A stretch of DNA of 44,462 nucleotides from Bacillota bacterium (GTDB lineage: Bacteria > Bacillota > Clostridia > Christensenellales > Aristaeellaceae). Both the position numbers and the translations under genes were made by a program. The stretch is from NCBI GenBank assembly GCA_023411375.1, contig JAEYOW010000034.1:1-44462 (forward strand), in the 5' to 3' direction. Positions 31,552 to 40,781 of the stretch are shown piece by piece (within the stretch, counting starts at the first letter, position 1; each line of letters opens with the position of its first letter). The notes below the pieces were generated by a model. That model was given only the letters and a program-made list of their open reading frames with translations, searched no databases and was not told where the DNA came from.

Positions 31552-32505
31552 TCACGCTTCCTCCGTAACCATCAGGGAGACCTTACGCGTCATTACGGCG
31601 GCGCGCGCCTCCGCTCGCGGGCCGATGCGTTCGCCGGCGTGGCATGCGATATTCAGCGCGGCAAAATCCACACCTGCCAGGATGCTAAATCCTACCCCGC
31701 CGGAAAACCGGGGATTGACCTCCAGAAAGTAGTATTCCGTTTCATGCCCGATAAACTCCATGTTCACCACACCCACAACGTCCGCGTGCTCCGCGATGCG
31801 CGCGCAGATATCGTTAAGCGGGTGCTCCGGCAAAATCCGCACCGTGGTTCCAAGACCGTTGACCGTGCGCAAAAGCTCGCGCCTTGCAAGGGTTTGCACA
31901 TGTCCCATGCGGTCGCGCGCAACGTCCACGGTATAGATATCGCCCGCCAGATACGGTTGGGCAATCAAATCCTTCCGGGCAGCAAGCGCCGAAAAAAACG
32001 CTTCCCGCGTCCGCACCACCGTCTGCCCCTGACTGCTGCGCCCGCTGACGGGCTTTAGCATCATGGGGAAATCCTCCGCCTTCGGCTCGTACCCATAGGG
32101 CGAAAAGGTCGGGATGGTCCGGCAAATTCCACTTTGCGAAAGACGTTCTGTCATGATGCGCTTGTCCCGGCACAGCCGCACAGCCGCCGTCTCCGGCGTG
32201 CATACGGCACAGCCCAACGCGGCAAAGCGGGGCTTGGCGCCGCAGAGCACATCCACCTCCACGTCCGTCAATGGAATCAAAAAGCTTACGCCGTTCTTTT
32301 CCACCGCCTCCAAAAGCTGTGCGGTATAGGCCTCCTCATCCGCGACGGGAACAGCCTGAAAAAACACGTCCGCCTCACCGGACGCTGCGTTCCAGGCCTT
32401 GGGGTAAATATCGCAGCCCACAACGCGATGCCCGGCCGCATGCAGCCGTTCAACCACCGCGCTCGCCGCCGCCGAACCGGCCGCCGTTACCAAGGTTGTT
32501 TTCAT
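31552..32505 (-). CDS. ATP-grasp family ligase of a surface-sugar operon
   Basis: 317 residues. N-terminal Rossmann-like VTAAGSAAASAVVERLHAAG, a central lid with PMMLKPVSGRSSQGQTVV (ATP-binding Lys and Gly-rich loop) and the C-terminal metal site MEFIGHETEYYFLEVNPRFSG (Glu and Asn for Mg-ATP). It is a CarB/PylC-like ATP-grasp enzyme, joining a carboxylate to an amine or other nucleophile; the substrate is not readable. As the last gene after a flippase and sugar aminotransferase, it may decorate a surface sugar. Start ATG 32505, 2 bp after the flippase stop, GGGGAGG upstream. Confidence 0.85.
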   Translation of the reverse strand: MKTTLVTAAGSAAASAVVERLHAAGHRVVGCDIYPKAWNAASGEADVFFQAVPVADEEAYTAQLLEAVEKNGVSFLIPLTDVEVDVLCGAKPRFAALGCAVCTPETAAVRLCRDKRIMTERLSQSGICRTIPTFSPYGYEPKAEDFPMMLKPVSGRSSQGQTVVRTREAFFSALAARKDLIAQPYLAGDIYTVDVARDRMGHVQTLARRELLRTVNGLGTTVRILPEHPLNDICARIAEHADVVGVVNMEFIGHETEYYFLEVNPRFSGGVGFSILAGVDFAALNIACHAGERIGPRAEARAAVMTRKVSLMVTEEA

Positions 32506-32507
32506 TC

Positions 32508-33974
32508 CTACGCCTCCCCGCCGCGCAGGCGCCCCAGCAGGCCGCGCAGCGCATCTATCAAGTACCGCATGCTTTCCATTTTAAACAGCAGCGCGAGCCC
32601 GCCATAAATAGCGCCTCCGGCGATCACCTGAACCAGCAGCATGGGCAGGGGTGAAAGCGGCAGCAGTCCCAGCGCGTACACCGCCGCGAACATCACAAGC
32701 GCCAGTCCCATCGAGGGCAAAACGTCGCGCATCTGCTCAAGGTATCCGTAGCCAAGCAATCTGCGGTTTGGGGCGGCGTTGACAACCGCCGAAAGCAGCG
32801 TGCTCGCCACCGCGCCCCAGGCAATCGCCAGAACGCTGTCAAAGCAAAACACCGTAACGCAAAGGATTGTCACGCCATAGCTTTTCTTAATCAGCTCCAG
32901 CCTCAAAAACACATCGCTTCGGCCCATGGCGTTGATGGCCTGCAGATTCGCCGTGTGGATGGGATAGAACGCAAAGTCGATGCAGCAAATCTGTAAAAAC
33001 GGAACGCATGGCAGCCACTTGTCCGTCAACAGCAGACTGACCAGCGGCCTGGCCACGGCGGCCAACCCCGCCATAGCGGGCAGCACTAAAAAGCTGCTTA
33101 CCATTACGGAGCGGCGCATCATCTGTTTCATGCGCAAAAGATCTCCCTGCTTTTCCGAAAGCACAGGTAGCATAACGCTCTGAATGGAGCCGTTCACCGC
33201 GTTCATAAGCAATTCTGGAAATTGTTTTCCCCGGTTGTAATACCCCAGCGCGGTCGAATCGAACTTCCTGCCAATAACAAGGCTTCGCAGGTTGTTATAC
33301 CCGGTTTCCAGCAGGCTGGATACCAACAGTTTCCATCCAAACGCAATCAAACCTCCGACACGGGTTCTTGAGAACAGCGCGCGGGGCCGCCAGCGTACGA
33401 TGAGCAGCAAAATCACAGCCAACCCTGCCTGATTACAAAGCTGCTGGGTTACCAACGCCCAATATCCAAACCCGGAGTACGCCATCCCAATTCCCGCAAA
33501 GCCGGAAATTACCGTGCTTAAAAGGCTGGCAATCATCAGCTTTTGGAATTTCATTTCCCGCGCGATCACAGCGTTTTGCACCGAGATGAACGCCCCGGGG
33601 AACAACACCAGCGCCAGCGCGCGCAAAACAGGTGCCAGCTCCGGCATGCGGTAAAACGCGCCAATGGCAGGCGCGCCGAAAAACAGAACGCCGTACAACG
33701 CCGCGGCGACCCCAAGGCTTACCCAAAAGGCAGAGGACAAATCCGTTTCGTCCACGTCCTTTTTCTGGATCAGCGCGGTATTGAGCCCGCTTTGCACAAA
33801 CACCTGCGAAATGGCAATAAACACAGCCAGCATCGTAAGCACGCCATAATCCGACGGGTCCAGCATACGGGCAAGCAGAATGTTGACGAGAAAGGCGATG
33901 CCCTGCGTTCCAAAGCTTTCCGCCAGCTTGAATACAAAGGAGGACGCCGCCCGGACGCCGCGTTTTTCGCTCAA
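32508..33974 (-). CDS. Polysaccharide flippase (MOP/PST family, WzxC/TuaB type)
   Basis: 488 residues, about 12-14 hydrophobic helices, with the N-terminal GTQGIAFLVNILLARMLDPSDYGVLTML segment (shown in parts) typical of polysaccharide exporters of the PST group, LALVLFPGAFISVQNAVI and a central RSLVIGRKFDSTALGYYNRG. It would flip a lipid-linked oligosaccharide across the membrane. TTG start at 33974 with AAAGGAG 8 bp upstream. Third gene of the glycan operon. The surface polymer exported is unknown. Confidence 0.9.
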   Translation of the reverse strand: MSEKRGVRAASSFVFKLAESFGTQGIAFLVNILLARMLDPSDYGVLTMLAVFIAISQVFVQSGLNTALIQKKDVDETDLSSAFWVSLGVAAALYGVLFFGAPAIGAFYRMPELAPVLRALALVLFPGAFISVQNAVIAREMKFQKLMIASLLSTVISGFAGIGMAYSGFGYWALVTQQLCNQAGLAVILLLIVRWRPRALFSRTRVGGLIAFGWKLLVSSLLETGYNNLRSLVIGRKFDSTALGYYNRGKQFPELLMNAVNGSIQSVMLPVLSEKQGDLLRMKQMMRRSVMVSSFLVLPAMAGLAAVARPLVSLLLTDKWLPCVPFLQICCIDFAFYPIHTANLQAINAMGRSDVFLRLELIKKSYGVTILCVTVFCFDSVLAIAWGAVASTLLSAVVNAAPNRRLLGYGYLEQMRDVLPSMGLALVMFAAVYALGLLPLSPLPMLLVQVIAGGAIYGGLALLFKMESMRYLIDALRGLLGRLRGGEA

Positions 33975-34002
33975 ATGTGCATCTCCTTTCGTACCGGGCG
34001 CG

Positions 34003-35097
34003 TCAGCCCCGAATGATTCGGCAGATCAGCCGCACGTCGTCGTCGGCAAGCTCGGGATACAGCGGCAGCGTAACCACGCTGTCCGATATCCGCTTGGCGA
34101 CGGGCGTAAGCCGCGTGTCAAAGCCCTCGCGGCCGCTGTAGCATTCAAAATCGGTAATAAGCGGATAGAAGTATTTTCGGGCGTAAATCCCATTATCGGC
34201 CAACCGTGCGCAAGCCGCGTCGCGCGCCTCGCACCCTTCCTCAAACACCAGCGGAAAATAGACGTAGCAGCTTTCAACGCCCGGCTGCTCTCTGGGGAGC
34301 ACAAGCCCCGCCGCACCCTCAAGCAATTCCATATAAAGCCCGTGCACACGCTTGCGTGCCCGAACGTTTTCGTCAACATGGCGAAGGTTGCAAAGCCCCA
34401 TCGCCGCCTGGAACTCGTTCATCTTGGCGTTGCCGCCGACGGCGGGAACGTCCTCCGGGCCGGCGATGCCGAAATTGCGCTCCAGCGCGAGCCGTTCATG
34501 CAAGTCTGCGTCGCCGGTCGTAATCGCGCCGCCTTCGATGGTGTTAAACATTTTGGTTGCGTGAAAGCTGAACATGGACGCGTCGCCAAAAGCGCCCGCC
34601 GACACGCCGTTTCGCCTGACGCCAAACGCGTGCGCCGCGTCATAAATCACCTTCAGACCGTGCCTGTCGGCGATCGACTGGATGGCCTCCGTATCGCACA
34701 GGTTTCCATATACGTGAACGGGCAAAATGGCGCTCGTTTTCTCTGTGATCAGCGCTTCCAGCCCTGCTGGATCAAGAGTGTAGTCGTCCTCCCTGATGTC
34801 GCAGAAAATCGGGGTCAGGCCGTTTCGAACGATAGCATGCGTGGTGGAGGCGAATGAAAACGGCGTGGTGATTACCTCGCCGCTGAGGCCCATCGTCGCC
34901 AGCACCGCCTCCAGCGCCAGATGTCCATTGGTAAACAGCGCCACATGCGGCGATTGCAGATAGCGCTTTAACTCCGCTTCCAGCGCCTTGAGCTTCACCC
35001 CATTGTTGGTAAGCCAGTGCGAGTCCCACAGTTCGCGGATTTCGTCGCAGTATTCCTCAAAGCCGGGCATGGAGCTGCGGGTAACATTGATGCGCAT
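34003..35097 (-). CDS. DegT/DnrJ/EryC1 sugar aminotransferase (VioA/FdtB-like)
   Basis: 364 residues. The DegT family features VITTPFSFAST, AILPVHVYGNLCD, VIYDAAHAFGV and the PLP-lysine block FSFHATKMFNTIEGGAI (Lys182). The N-terminal block SHWLTNNG and the SFHATK lysine context are those of dTDP-4-keto-6-deoxyhexose aminotransferases such as VioA, suggesting a 4-amino-4,6-dideoxy sugar, but no other gene for that pathway lies here. Its ATG follows the glycosyltransferase stop directly, so co-translation is likely. Distinct from the WbpE-type gene at 7.5 kb. Confidence 0.9.
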   Translation of the reverse strand: MRINVTRSSMPGFEEYCDEIRELWDSHWLTNNGVKLKALEAELKRYLQSPHVALFTNGHLALEAVLATMGLSGEVITTPFSFASTTHAIVRNGLTPIFCDIREDDYTLDPAGLEALITEKTSAILPVHVYGNLCDTEAIQSIADRHGLKVIYDAAHAFGVRRNGVSAGAFGDASMFSFHATKMFNTIEGGAITTGDADLHERLALERNFGIAGPEDVPAVGGNAKMNEFQAAMGLCNLRHVDENVRARKRVHGLYMELLEGAAGLVLPREQPGVESCYVYFPLVFEEGCEARDAACARLADNGIYARKYFYPLITDFECYSGREGFDTRLTPVAKRISDSVVTLPLYPELADDDVRLICRIIRG

Positions 35098-36114
35098 TCA
35101 CTCACCCCTTTTTTTCTCTTCTCCGGCAGGCCATGCCGCGGCGCGCTTCAGCGCGTCGATCAACCCGCGCGGCAGCAGGTGCTTCAGCCTGAATTTTATC
35201 CGCTGCTTAAGCGGCAGCGCGGCGTATACCCGCTTCGCGTCCCGGTCGGCAAGCGCGGCCTGCGTCGGCGCGTTCCACAGCATCACATACAGGTACCAGT
35301 CGCGGAAACGTCCGATTTGTTCAGTATACCGCTTTTGAGAGAATTCGTCCACATCGGCGAGCATTTCGGCCACGCTCGCGGCCCGGGCGGAGACGCGCGC
35401 CGCGCCGTCCGCCGACCAACGGCTCATCGCCCCGCCCGCTACGTTTTCGCGGTACACGCAGGTAAAGGCGTGCTGGTAAAATCCATATCCCGCCGCCGTG
35501 CAAAACAGCCGTAGCTTAAGGTCGCCATGAGGACAGGGCTTGTCCCAGTAGCTGCCCGGCAAAAGGTCCAGCACCCGCCTTGGAAACAAAAACGAGGCCG
35601 TAGGCACAAAGATGAGCCCGCACATCTCGCCCGCCGTATACGCCCGGTCGGCCGCCGAATAGGCCTCTTTTTCCTTTTCATAATAGGGGATGAACTCGCG
35701 GTCGGAACGCCGGCCGTCCACATCATGGATGTAGCCGTTGGTAAAACAAAAGGAACAGTCCGGATGCGCCTCCATATAATCCACCTGGCGCTGAAGCTTC
35801 TGGTCGTCGCACCAGAAATCGTCCCCCTCGCACAGCGCGATATACTTGCCGCGCGCGCGGGAATAGTTAAAAGCAGGGTCGATAGCGACGCCCTTTGAAT
35901 ACTGGTTTTCGCTCTGAAAAAGCGGCTTTATAACGTCAGGATATTTTTCCGCGTATTGACGGATCATTTCCGGCGTACCGTCGGTGGACGCGTCGTCATT
36001 GATCAGTATTTCTACGGGGAACGAGGTCTTTTGCGAAAGGAAGCCGTCCAGCGCCCGGGCGATATAGGGCGCGTGGTTATAGGCGGCGCAGCAGATGCTG
36101 ACCATGGGTTCCAT
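35098..36114 (-). CDS. Family 2 glycosyltransferase
   Basis: 338 residues. N-terminal GT-A fold with VSICCAAYNHAPYIARALDG, EILINDDASTDGT (nucleotide-sugar binding Asp) and CEGDDFW (the DXD-type metal site). The C-terminal part is basic, with LKQRIKFRLKHLLPRGL, likely membrane-peripheral. Start: the ATG at 36114, since GGGGAG is 9 bp upstream, whereas the ATG at 36123 directly abuts it. First gene of a four-gene operon behind a strong promoter. Donor and acceptor cannot be given. Confidence 0.9.
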   Translation of the reverse strand: MEPMVSICCAAYNHAPYIARALDGFLSQKTSFPVEILINDDASTDGTPEMIRQYAEKYPDVIKPLFQSENQYSKGVAIDPAFNYSRARGKYIALCEGDDFWCDDQKLQRQVDYMEAHPDCSFCFTNGYIHDVDGRRSDREFIPYYEKEKEAYSAADRAYTAGEMCGLIFVPTASFLFPRRVLDLLPGSYWDKPCPHGDLKLRLFCTAAGYGFYQHAFTCVYRENVAGGAMSRWSADGAARVSARAASVAEMLADVDEFSQKRYTEQIGRFRDWYLYVMLWNAPTQAALADRDAKRVYAALPLKQRIKFRLKHLLPRGLIDALKRAAAWPAGEEKKRGE

Positions 36115-36143
36115 CGGTATCATCTCCCCTGTATACGGGGTTG

Positions 36144-36172
36144 ATTGTACCCGATGCTTTGGGGCGTGTCAA
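36144..36172 (-). promoter_or_regulatory. Strong promoter of the glycan operon
   Basis: On the minus strand TTGACA (36172-36167), 17 bp, TACAAT (36149-36144). It lies just 15 bp beyond the trkH stop. Confidence 0.85.
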
Positions 36173-36187
36173 GAACGCCCTGCGGGC

Positions 36188-37636
36188 CTACTGCTTCATC
36201 CATACGGAGGGATGGAACAGCACCAGAATGGGGAACAGCTCCAGCCTGCCCGCCAGCATCAGCACGCTCAGCACCAGCTTGGCAAACGGTCCGTAAGCAG
36301 CGAAATTCTCCATAGGACCTACCATGCCGAAGCCGGGGCCTACGTTGCTTACGCAGGTCAGCGCGGCGGTCAGGTTGGTTTCGATATCAAAGCGCCCCTC
36401 CAGCGATATGAGAAACGCGCCCGCAAGCACCACCGCCACATATACAAAGAAAAAAACCGCTACCTGCGTGAGCATATTTTCCTCCACGCCCTTGCCCTCA
36501 AAGCGCACCACCTGTACCTTGCGCGGCTGGAAGGTATGCCGCACCTCTCTGCGCCCCAGCTTGCAAAGCAGCGCGGCGCGCACCACCTTCATGCCGCCCG
36601 CCGTGCTGCCAGCGCACGAGCCGACGAACATTAAAATCAACAGCAGCATTTTACACGCCTGCGGCCAAAGGTTAAAATCAGCCGTGGCATAGCCCGTAGT
36701 GGACATGACTGTGGCAATCTGAAAGCTGCCGTAGCGCAGCGCCTGAAAGAAGCCTCCATAGGTAGGGATCAGCATGACGGAGATGCCGAACACGGAAACG
36801 GCGAATATGCCGAGGTACCAATGCAGTTCTTCGCTCTTGAGCGCGTCGCGCCAGCCGCCGGTGAGCACGCGGTAAAACAGAGCGAAGTTCATGCCGAAAA
36901 CCACCATAAAGATGGTAATGATCACATCCACCGCGACGCTTTGAAACGCGCCTACGCTGGCCCCGTAATTGCTGAAGCCACCCGTGCCCGCCGTACCCAT
37001 GGCATGAATCGCCGCGTCGTAGGGCGATAGGCCGGCGATGATGAGCACGGCAAACTCAATAGCCGTCAGCGCGCCGTAAATTAAATAAAGGATTTTGGCC
37101 GTGTTGCCCATCTTGGGCACGATCTTGCTGAGGCTGGGGCCGGGGCTTTCCGCCCGCACCAGGTGAGAGGTGCGCCCCGTCATCTGCGGCAGCAGCGCCA
37201 GCGTCAACACCAACACGCCCATGCCGCCGATCCAGTGGGTAAAGCTTCGCCAAAACATCACACCGCGCGGCAGGCCGTCAAACTTCGAAATAACGGTCGC
37301 GCCGGTCGTGGTAAAACCGGATACGGCCTCAAAAAAAGCGTCCACGTAGTTGGGGATAACGCCGCTTAGTACGAACGGTAGCGCGCCGAAGCCGCTTAGC
37401 AGCAGCCACGAAAGCGCCACCACCACAAAGCCCTCGCGGGCTCGAAGGTTTTTCTCGTCCGGCTTGGCAAACAGCCACAGCGGCAGGCCGAAGCCGCACA
37501 GCAGCAGGATTGTTTTACCAATGGCGGCCGCATCCCCGTCTCCGTAGCAAAGGGCGATCAAAAGCGAAGGCGCCATCGCGAACGCCTCGATCAGCATGAT
37601 GGCGCCCAAAAGGCGTAAAACCAAGCGTCTGTTCAT
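36188..37636 (-). CDS. trkH: Potassium uptake protein, TrkH/KtrB family
   Basis: 482 residues, about 10-12 hydrophobic helices in four M1-P-M2 repeats. The four pore loops with their filter glycines are visible: SGFTTTGATV (near 107-115), GTAGTGGFSN (214-223), MSTTGYATADF (311-321) and VSNVGPGFG (429-437). The gating partner TrkA is encoded directly upstream, with an ATGA overlap at 37633-37636, so the two are translated together. It moves K+ inwards. Length is the E. coli TrkH size rather than the shorter KtrB. Confidence 0.94.
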   Translation of the reverse strand: MNRRLVLRLLGAIMLIEAFAMAPSLLIALCYGDGDAAAIGKTILLLCGFGLPLWLFAKPDEKNLRAREGFVVVALSWLLLSGFGALPFVLSGVIPNYVDAFFEAVSGFTTTGATVISKFDGLPRGVMFWRSFTHWIGGMGVLVLTLALLPQMTGRTSHLVRAESPGPSLSKIVPKMGNTAKILYLIYGALTAIEFAVLIIAGLSPYDAAIHAMGTAGTGGFSNYGASVGAFQSVAVDVIITIFMVVFGMNFALFYRVLTGGWRDALKSEELHWYLGIFAVSVFGISVMLIPTYGGFFQALRYGSFQIATVMSTTGYATADFNLWPQACKMLLLILMFVGSCAGSTAGGMKVVRAALLCKLGRREVRHTFQPRKVQVVRFEGKGVEENMLTQVAVFFFVYVAVVLAGAFLISLEGRFDIETNLTAALTCVSNVGPGFGMVGPMENFAAYGPFAKLVLSVLMLAGRLELFPILVLFHPSVWMKQ

Positions 37637-38997
37637 TTTCTGATGACCTCATTCAAATCGCTGATCCCGCTTTCGCAGGCGATAATCACAACGCTGTCCC
37701 CAGCCTCGATATGATCGTTGCCAAACGGTACGATCACGCGCCCCTCGCGCACAATTACCGCAACCAGCGTATTGCGGCGCATGTTCAAATCCTTCAATGG
37801 TACGCCGATATAGGGATCGCTCGCCCTGGCGATAAATTCCAGCGCCTCGGCCTTGCCGTTCATCAGGCGGTAGAGCTTTTCCACCTTGGTGCCCAGCCCG
37901 TTGACGCGCGCGCGCACATAGCGCAGAATATTGGCGCAGGTAATCGACTTGGGGCTGACGATGCTGTCCAAGCCCATCGCGCCGATAATGTCCGCGTAGG
38001 AAACGCGGTTGTTTTTCACAATGACCTTCGGTACGCCCTGGCTGACGGCGAACAGGCCGGTCATGAGGTTTTCCTCATCGCGGTCGCACAGGGTAACGAA
38101 CGCGTCCATACGGGTCAGCCCCTCCTGCTCCAGCAGCTCCTGATCGGTGCCGTCGCCATGGATGACGTTGACGTCCGGCAGCATTTCGCTGAGGGCCTCC
38201 GCCTTACCACCGTTGAGCTCGATCAGAGCCACATGGATGCCAATGGGGACGATCATTTTGGCCAGATAATAGCTAATGCGGCCACCGCCCAGCAGCATCA
38301 CGTTTTTTACGCGCAGCGAATTTTTTCCCAGAAAGCGGAAATATGCGGTTATCGTCACCATATCGGCGGCCACATGCACGCGGTCGCCCGGGGCGATGCT
38401 AAAATCGCCGTTGGGGATAAACACCTCGCCGTCGCGTTCCACGGCGGCGTAGAGCACCTGCGGAATGCCGTGAAGCCTGCGGCTCAGGTCCTTTAAAGGA
38501 TGCCCGATGACCACGTCCTTCTCCTGCGCGCGGAACTCCACCATTTCCACCCGGCCCTTTGCGAAGGACTCGATGTTGCTGGCAAAGGGAAAGCGGAGCA
38601 GGCGGCTGATCTCTATCGCAGTGGCGCGCTCCGGGTTAATCGCCATATCGATGCCCAGCTCCTTTTGCAGAAGCGTCAGGCTTTCATTAAACTCAGGGTC
38701 ACGGATACGGGCAATGGCGTATTTCGCGCCAAGCCGTTTTCCGATCAGGCAGCAGAGCATGTTGGTCTCGTCGCCCGCCGTTGCGGCAATCAGGATATCA
38801 GCCTTGTCCACGCCCGCTTCCATAAGCGTTTTCGCGTTTGCGCCGTTGCCGCGCACGCAAAGCACGTCCAGCGTGTCCTCGCTGCGTTGCAGCACCTCGT
38901 CGCTGCGGTCCACAATCACCACGTCGTGCTCCTCGCGCGCCAGATGCTCCGCCAACGTGTGGCCTACCTTGCCATCGCCCACCACCAGGATACGCAT
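37633..38997 (-). CDS. trkA: Potassium transporter regulator TrkA
   Basis: 454 residues with two RCK repeats: the first begins MRILVVGDGKVGHTLAEHLA (Rossmann GxGxxG), the second near residue 235 at VMLLGGGRISYYLAKMI, each followed by an RCK_C (TrkA_C) part. It binds NAD(H) or ATP and gates TrkH. Two in-tandem repeats is the TrkA type, not the single-repeat KtrA. ATG 38997 has GGAGG 8 bp upstream. First gene of trkAH. Confidence 0.95.
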   Translation of the reverse strand: MRILVVGDGKVGHTLAEHLAREEHDVVIVDRSDEVLQRSEDTLDVLCVRGNGANAKTLMEAGVDKADILIAATAGDETNMLCCLIGKRLGAKYAIARIRDPEFNESLTLLQKELGIDMAINPERATAIEISRLLRFPFASNIESFAKGRVEMVEFRAQEKDVVIGHPLKDLSRRLHGIPQVLYAAVERDGEVFIPNGDFSIAPGDRVHVAADMVTITAYFRFLGKNSLRVKNVMLLGGGRISYYLAKMIVPIGIHVALIELNGGKAEALSEMLPDVNVIHGDGTDQELLEQEGLTRMDAFVTLCDRDEENLMTGLFAVSQGVPKVIVKNNRVSYADIIGAMGLDSIVSPKSITCANILRYVRARVNGLGTKVEKLYRLMNGKAEALEFIARASDPYIGVPLKDLNMRRNTLVAVIVREGRVIVPFGNDHIEAGDSVVIIACESGISDLNEVIRK

Positions 38998-39038
38998 ACC
39001 AAGTCCTCCGAAATCAAATGTAATGGACAGACGGCGGT

Positions 39039-39047
39039 ATTATAGCA
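39039..39047 (-). promoter_or_regulatory. Extended -10 of trkAH
   Basis: On the minus strand TGCTATAAT (39047-39039); the position for a -35, at 17 bp, has only TTTCCT, so recognition would rest on the extended -10. It is also the left boundary of the AT-rich island. Confidence 0.55.
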
Positions 39048-39099
39048 CATCGTGTCGAAAAAGGAAATGGCGGGCGCGAAAAGGCCACGGAAACCAACT

Positions 39100-39525
39100 T
39101 TGCCCCAGCAGTTTACAAAAGCAGGAAGAGTCGAGCAAACAGTTGAATATAATCTTAGACATCGGACGTTCGCTGCCGGTTCTGGTCTGGCACTGCTTTA
39201 TAGTATTCAAATCCGCCTTATGGAGCATATTTTGGTTTTGTTGTGCGTTCTTGCCTTCCGCTCTACAGCCATCTTTATCGAAATGAATTTCAAGCAGCCA
39301 TTGCATGCTTTCAACCGCCCATTCCGTTCCGGCATGCTGTAATGGTTCGGCCGCGCTGAGCTTGCGGCTTGATATGTAATAATGCCACTCCTGCGATTTT
39401 CCCTTTTTACTTTCAAACTCTGTTTTGATTGCGCCAATACAGGTTAGCTGCTTCCATTCTGCTTTCCGAGGCAGCCAACTGATGTCCACCATGGCAGCTT
39501 CCGTCCTCTTTTCAATACAGTCCCG
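39100..39525 (-). pseudogene. 3' remnant of an ISAs1-family transposase
   Basis: About 140 residues of the C-terminal third: DISWLPRKAEWKQLTCIGAI, EWHYYISSRKLSAAEPL, EWAVESMQWLLEIHF and NQNMLHKADLNTIKQ match the ISAs1 family in order. The N-terminal two-thirds and both terminal repeats are missing, and the visible part has substitutions in otherwise fixed sites, so it is a decayed fragment. It lies at the left edge of the AT-rich island. The rest of 39001-39650 has no gene. Confidence 0.75.
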
Positions 39526-39653
39526 GCTTTTTTCGACTTTTCTTGAAAAAAGTGCTGTTGAGCGATACAAGCCGCCGCATATTAGACGGATTGACCGCGC
39601 GACCGACCACGGTATGAAAGCTCTGTTTTGCACAGTAAAAGTACTTACTAAAT

Positions 39654-39691
39654 AAAGAAAGAAGTTGGCGGGTGAACCAACTTCTTTCTTT
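39654..39691. terminator. Terminator of the ABC/secreted-protein operon
   Basis: 15-bp perfect stem (39654-39668 with 39677-39691), 8-nt loop, A/T-rich arms. It lies 9 bp past the stop of the small secreted protein on the minus strand. Confidence 0.85.
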
Positions 39692-39699
39692 TGAATTAA

Positions 39700-40092
39700 T
39701 TAACCTGCACCGAACGAACCTGTGATAGTGCAAGTTGACACACTGGAATCGGGACGTCCTTTCAAAGTTATTCTGGTGCCTTTGGCAACGTCCGATGTGT
39801 AAAAGAACCAAGTTCCCTTAGTCGTTGTTTCAAAATGATCTCGCGAAATTACTGAGCTTCCTTTGTAGATATAGTACTTACAATTCTTTGACGATGACGA
39901 TGATGTGATGATCATTGTTGCATAGTCTGATGTCGTCTTTGCCTTGCTGGTAGTATCAGAAACTATGCTCGTATAAGAATCCTTTTTTGTAAATGTCATC
40001 TTAAAATTTTTAAAAGTAGTAGCAGCTAATACATTGCCAGTCAATGTAAGAAGCAATGCAATGGCAATCAGCAATGCAAACTTTTTCTTCAT
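39700..40092 (-). CDS. Small secreted protein, unknown function
   Basis: 130 residues. Signal peptide MKKKFALLIAIALLLTLTGN with an A-x-A-like site (VLA/AT) near residue 23; the mature part is Ser/Thr/Lys-rich and beta-prone, with two cysteines (NCKYY and STCTIT) that could form one disulfide. I recognise no family; it is not clearly a bacteriocin but its place next to an ABC exporter makes a secreted, possibly antagonistic, product possible. Gene 5 of the operon, 35 bp after the ATPase, GAAGGGG before the ATG. Strongly AT-rich. Confidence 0.7.
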   Translation of the reverse strand: MKKKFALLIAIALLLTLTGNVLAATTFKNFKMTFTKKDSYTSIVSDTTSKAKTTSDYATMIITSSSSSKNCKYYIYKGSSVISRDHFETTTKGTWFFYTSDVAKGTRITLKGRPDSSVSTCTITGSFGAG

Positions 40093-40127
40093 GCTTTTCC
40101 CCTTCTAATAGTTTATATAAAACAATG

Positions 40128-40781
40128 TCACCCCATTGATTTATTCTTTAATATTTCAACTGCTTTGTTTTCGAACTGACAAACACAGTCGCACAAATCA
40201 GCAATATCGTCTTTTATATGTGTTGCAACAATTACAGTTTTTCCTTGCTTAGCAAGTTCACGAAAAAGGGTTCTCATTTCTTCTGCACTCGTTTGATCTA
40301 GATTAGACATGGGCTCATCCAAAAGTAATAATTTCGGGCTGTCCAGCAAAGCAAGTGCTATGCCAAGCCGCTGTTTCATCCCCATAGAATATTTACTAAC
40401 TACTTTCTTATCTTTTGGATCGAGACCTACGAGTTTGAGCAACGAAACTATTTCTGTTGAAGATGGTCTATGGGTAAGCGATGCCATGATGCGTAAGTTC
40501 TCGAATGCAGATTTTCTTAAAAGTAATCCTGGCTGCTCAATTGCAATACCTGTTTCCTCTGCAAAATCCACATCGCGTCCAATCCGCTTCCCCAAGACCT
40601 CCACATACCCACTTGTTGGGCATACAAGCCCCGCCATGCACTTCATGAGCACACTCTTTCCTGACCCATTACGTCCTATAAAACCATAAATCTTTCCTGA
40701 TTCAAACGTTAGTGATACTGATCTAAAAATCTCATGGTCTCCGTACTTTTTGCCGAGATTTATGGTTTGCGCGATAATCAT
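40128..40781 (-). CDS. ABC transporter ATP-binding protein
   Basis: 217 residues. Walker A GRNGSGKS (36-43), Q-loop AIEQPGLL (Gln83), signature YSMGMKQR (from 131), Walker B LLLLDEP (151-157) and H-loop ATHIKDD are all present, so an active ABC ATPase. The ATGA overlap with the preceding permease gene (40778-40781) ties them together. Similar small exporters power antibiotic/bacteriocin transport or immunity. Confidence 0.92.
   Translation of the reverse strand: MIIAQTINLGKKYGDHEIFRSVSLTFESGKIYGFIGRNGSGKSVLMKCMAGLVCPTSGYVEVLGKRIGRDVDFAEETGIAIEQPGLLLRKSAFENLRIMASLTHRPSSTEIVSLLKLVGLDPKDKKVVSKYSMGMKQRLGIALALLDSPKLLLLDEPMSNLDQTSAEEMRTLFRELAKQGKTVIVATHIKDDIADLCDCVCQFENKAVEILKNKSMG

Noticed and set aside
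39700..40092. Small secreted protein as a lactococcin-972-type bacteriocin
   Set aside because: Signal peptide and ABC neighbours fit, but the mature sequence lacks the Trp/Gly/Tyr-rich pattern of that family.
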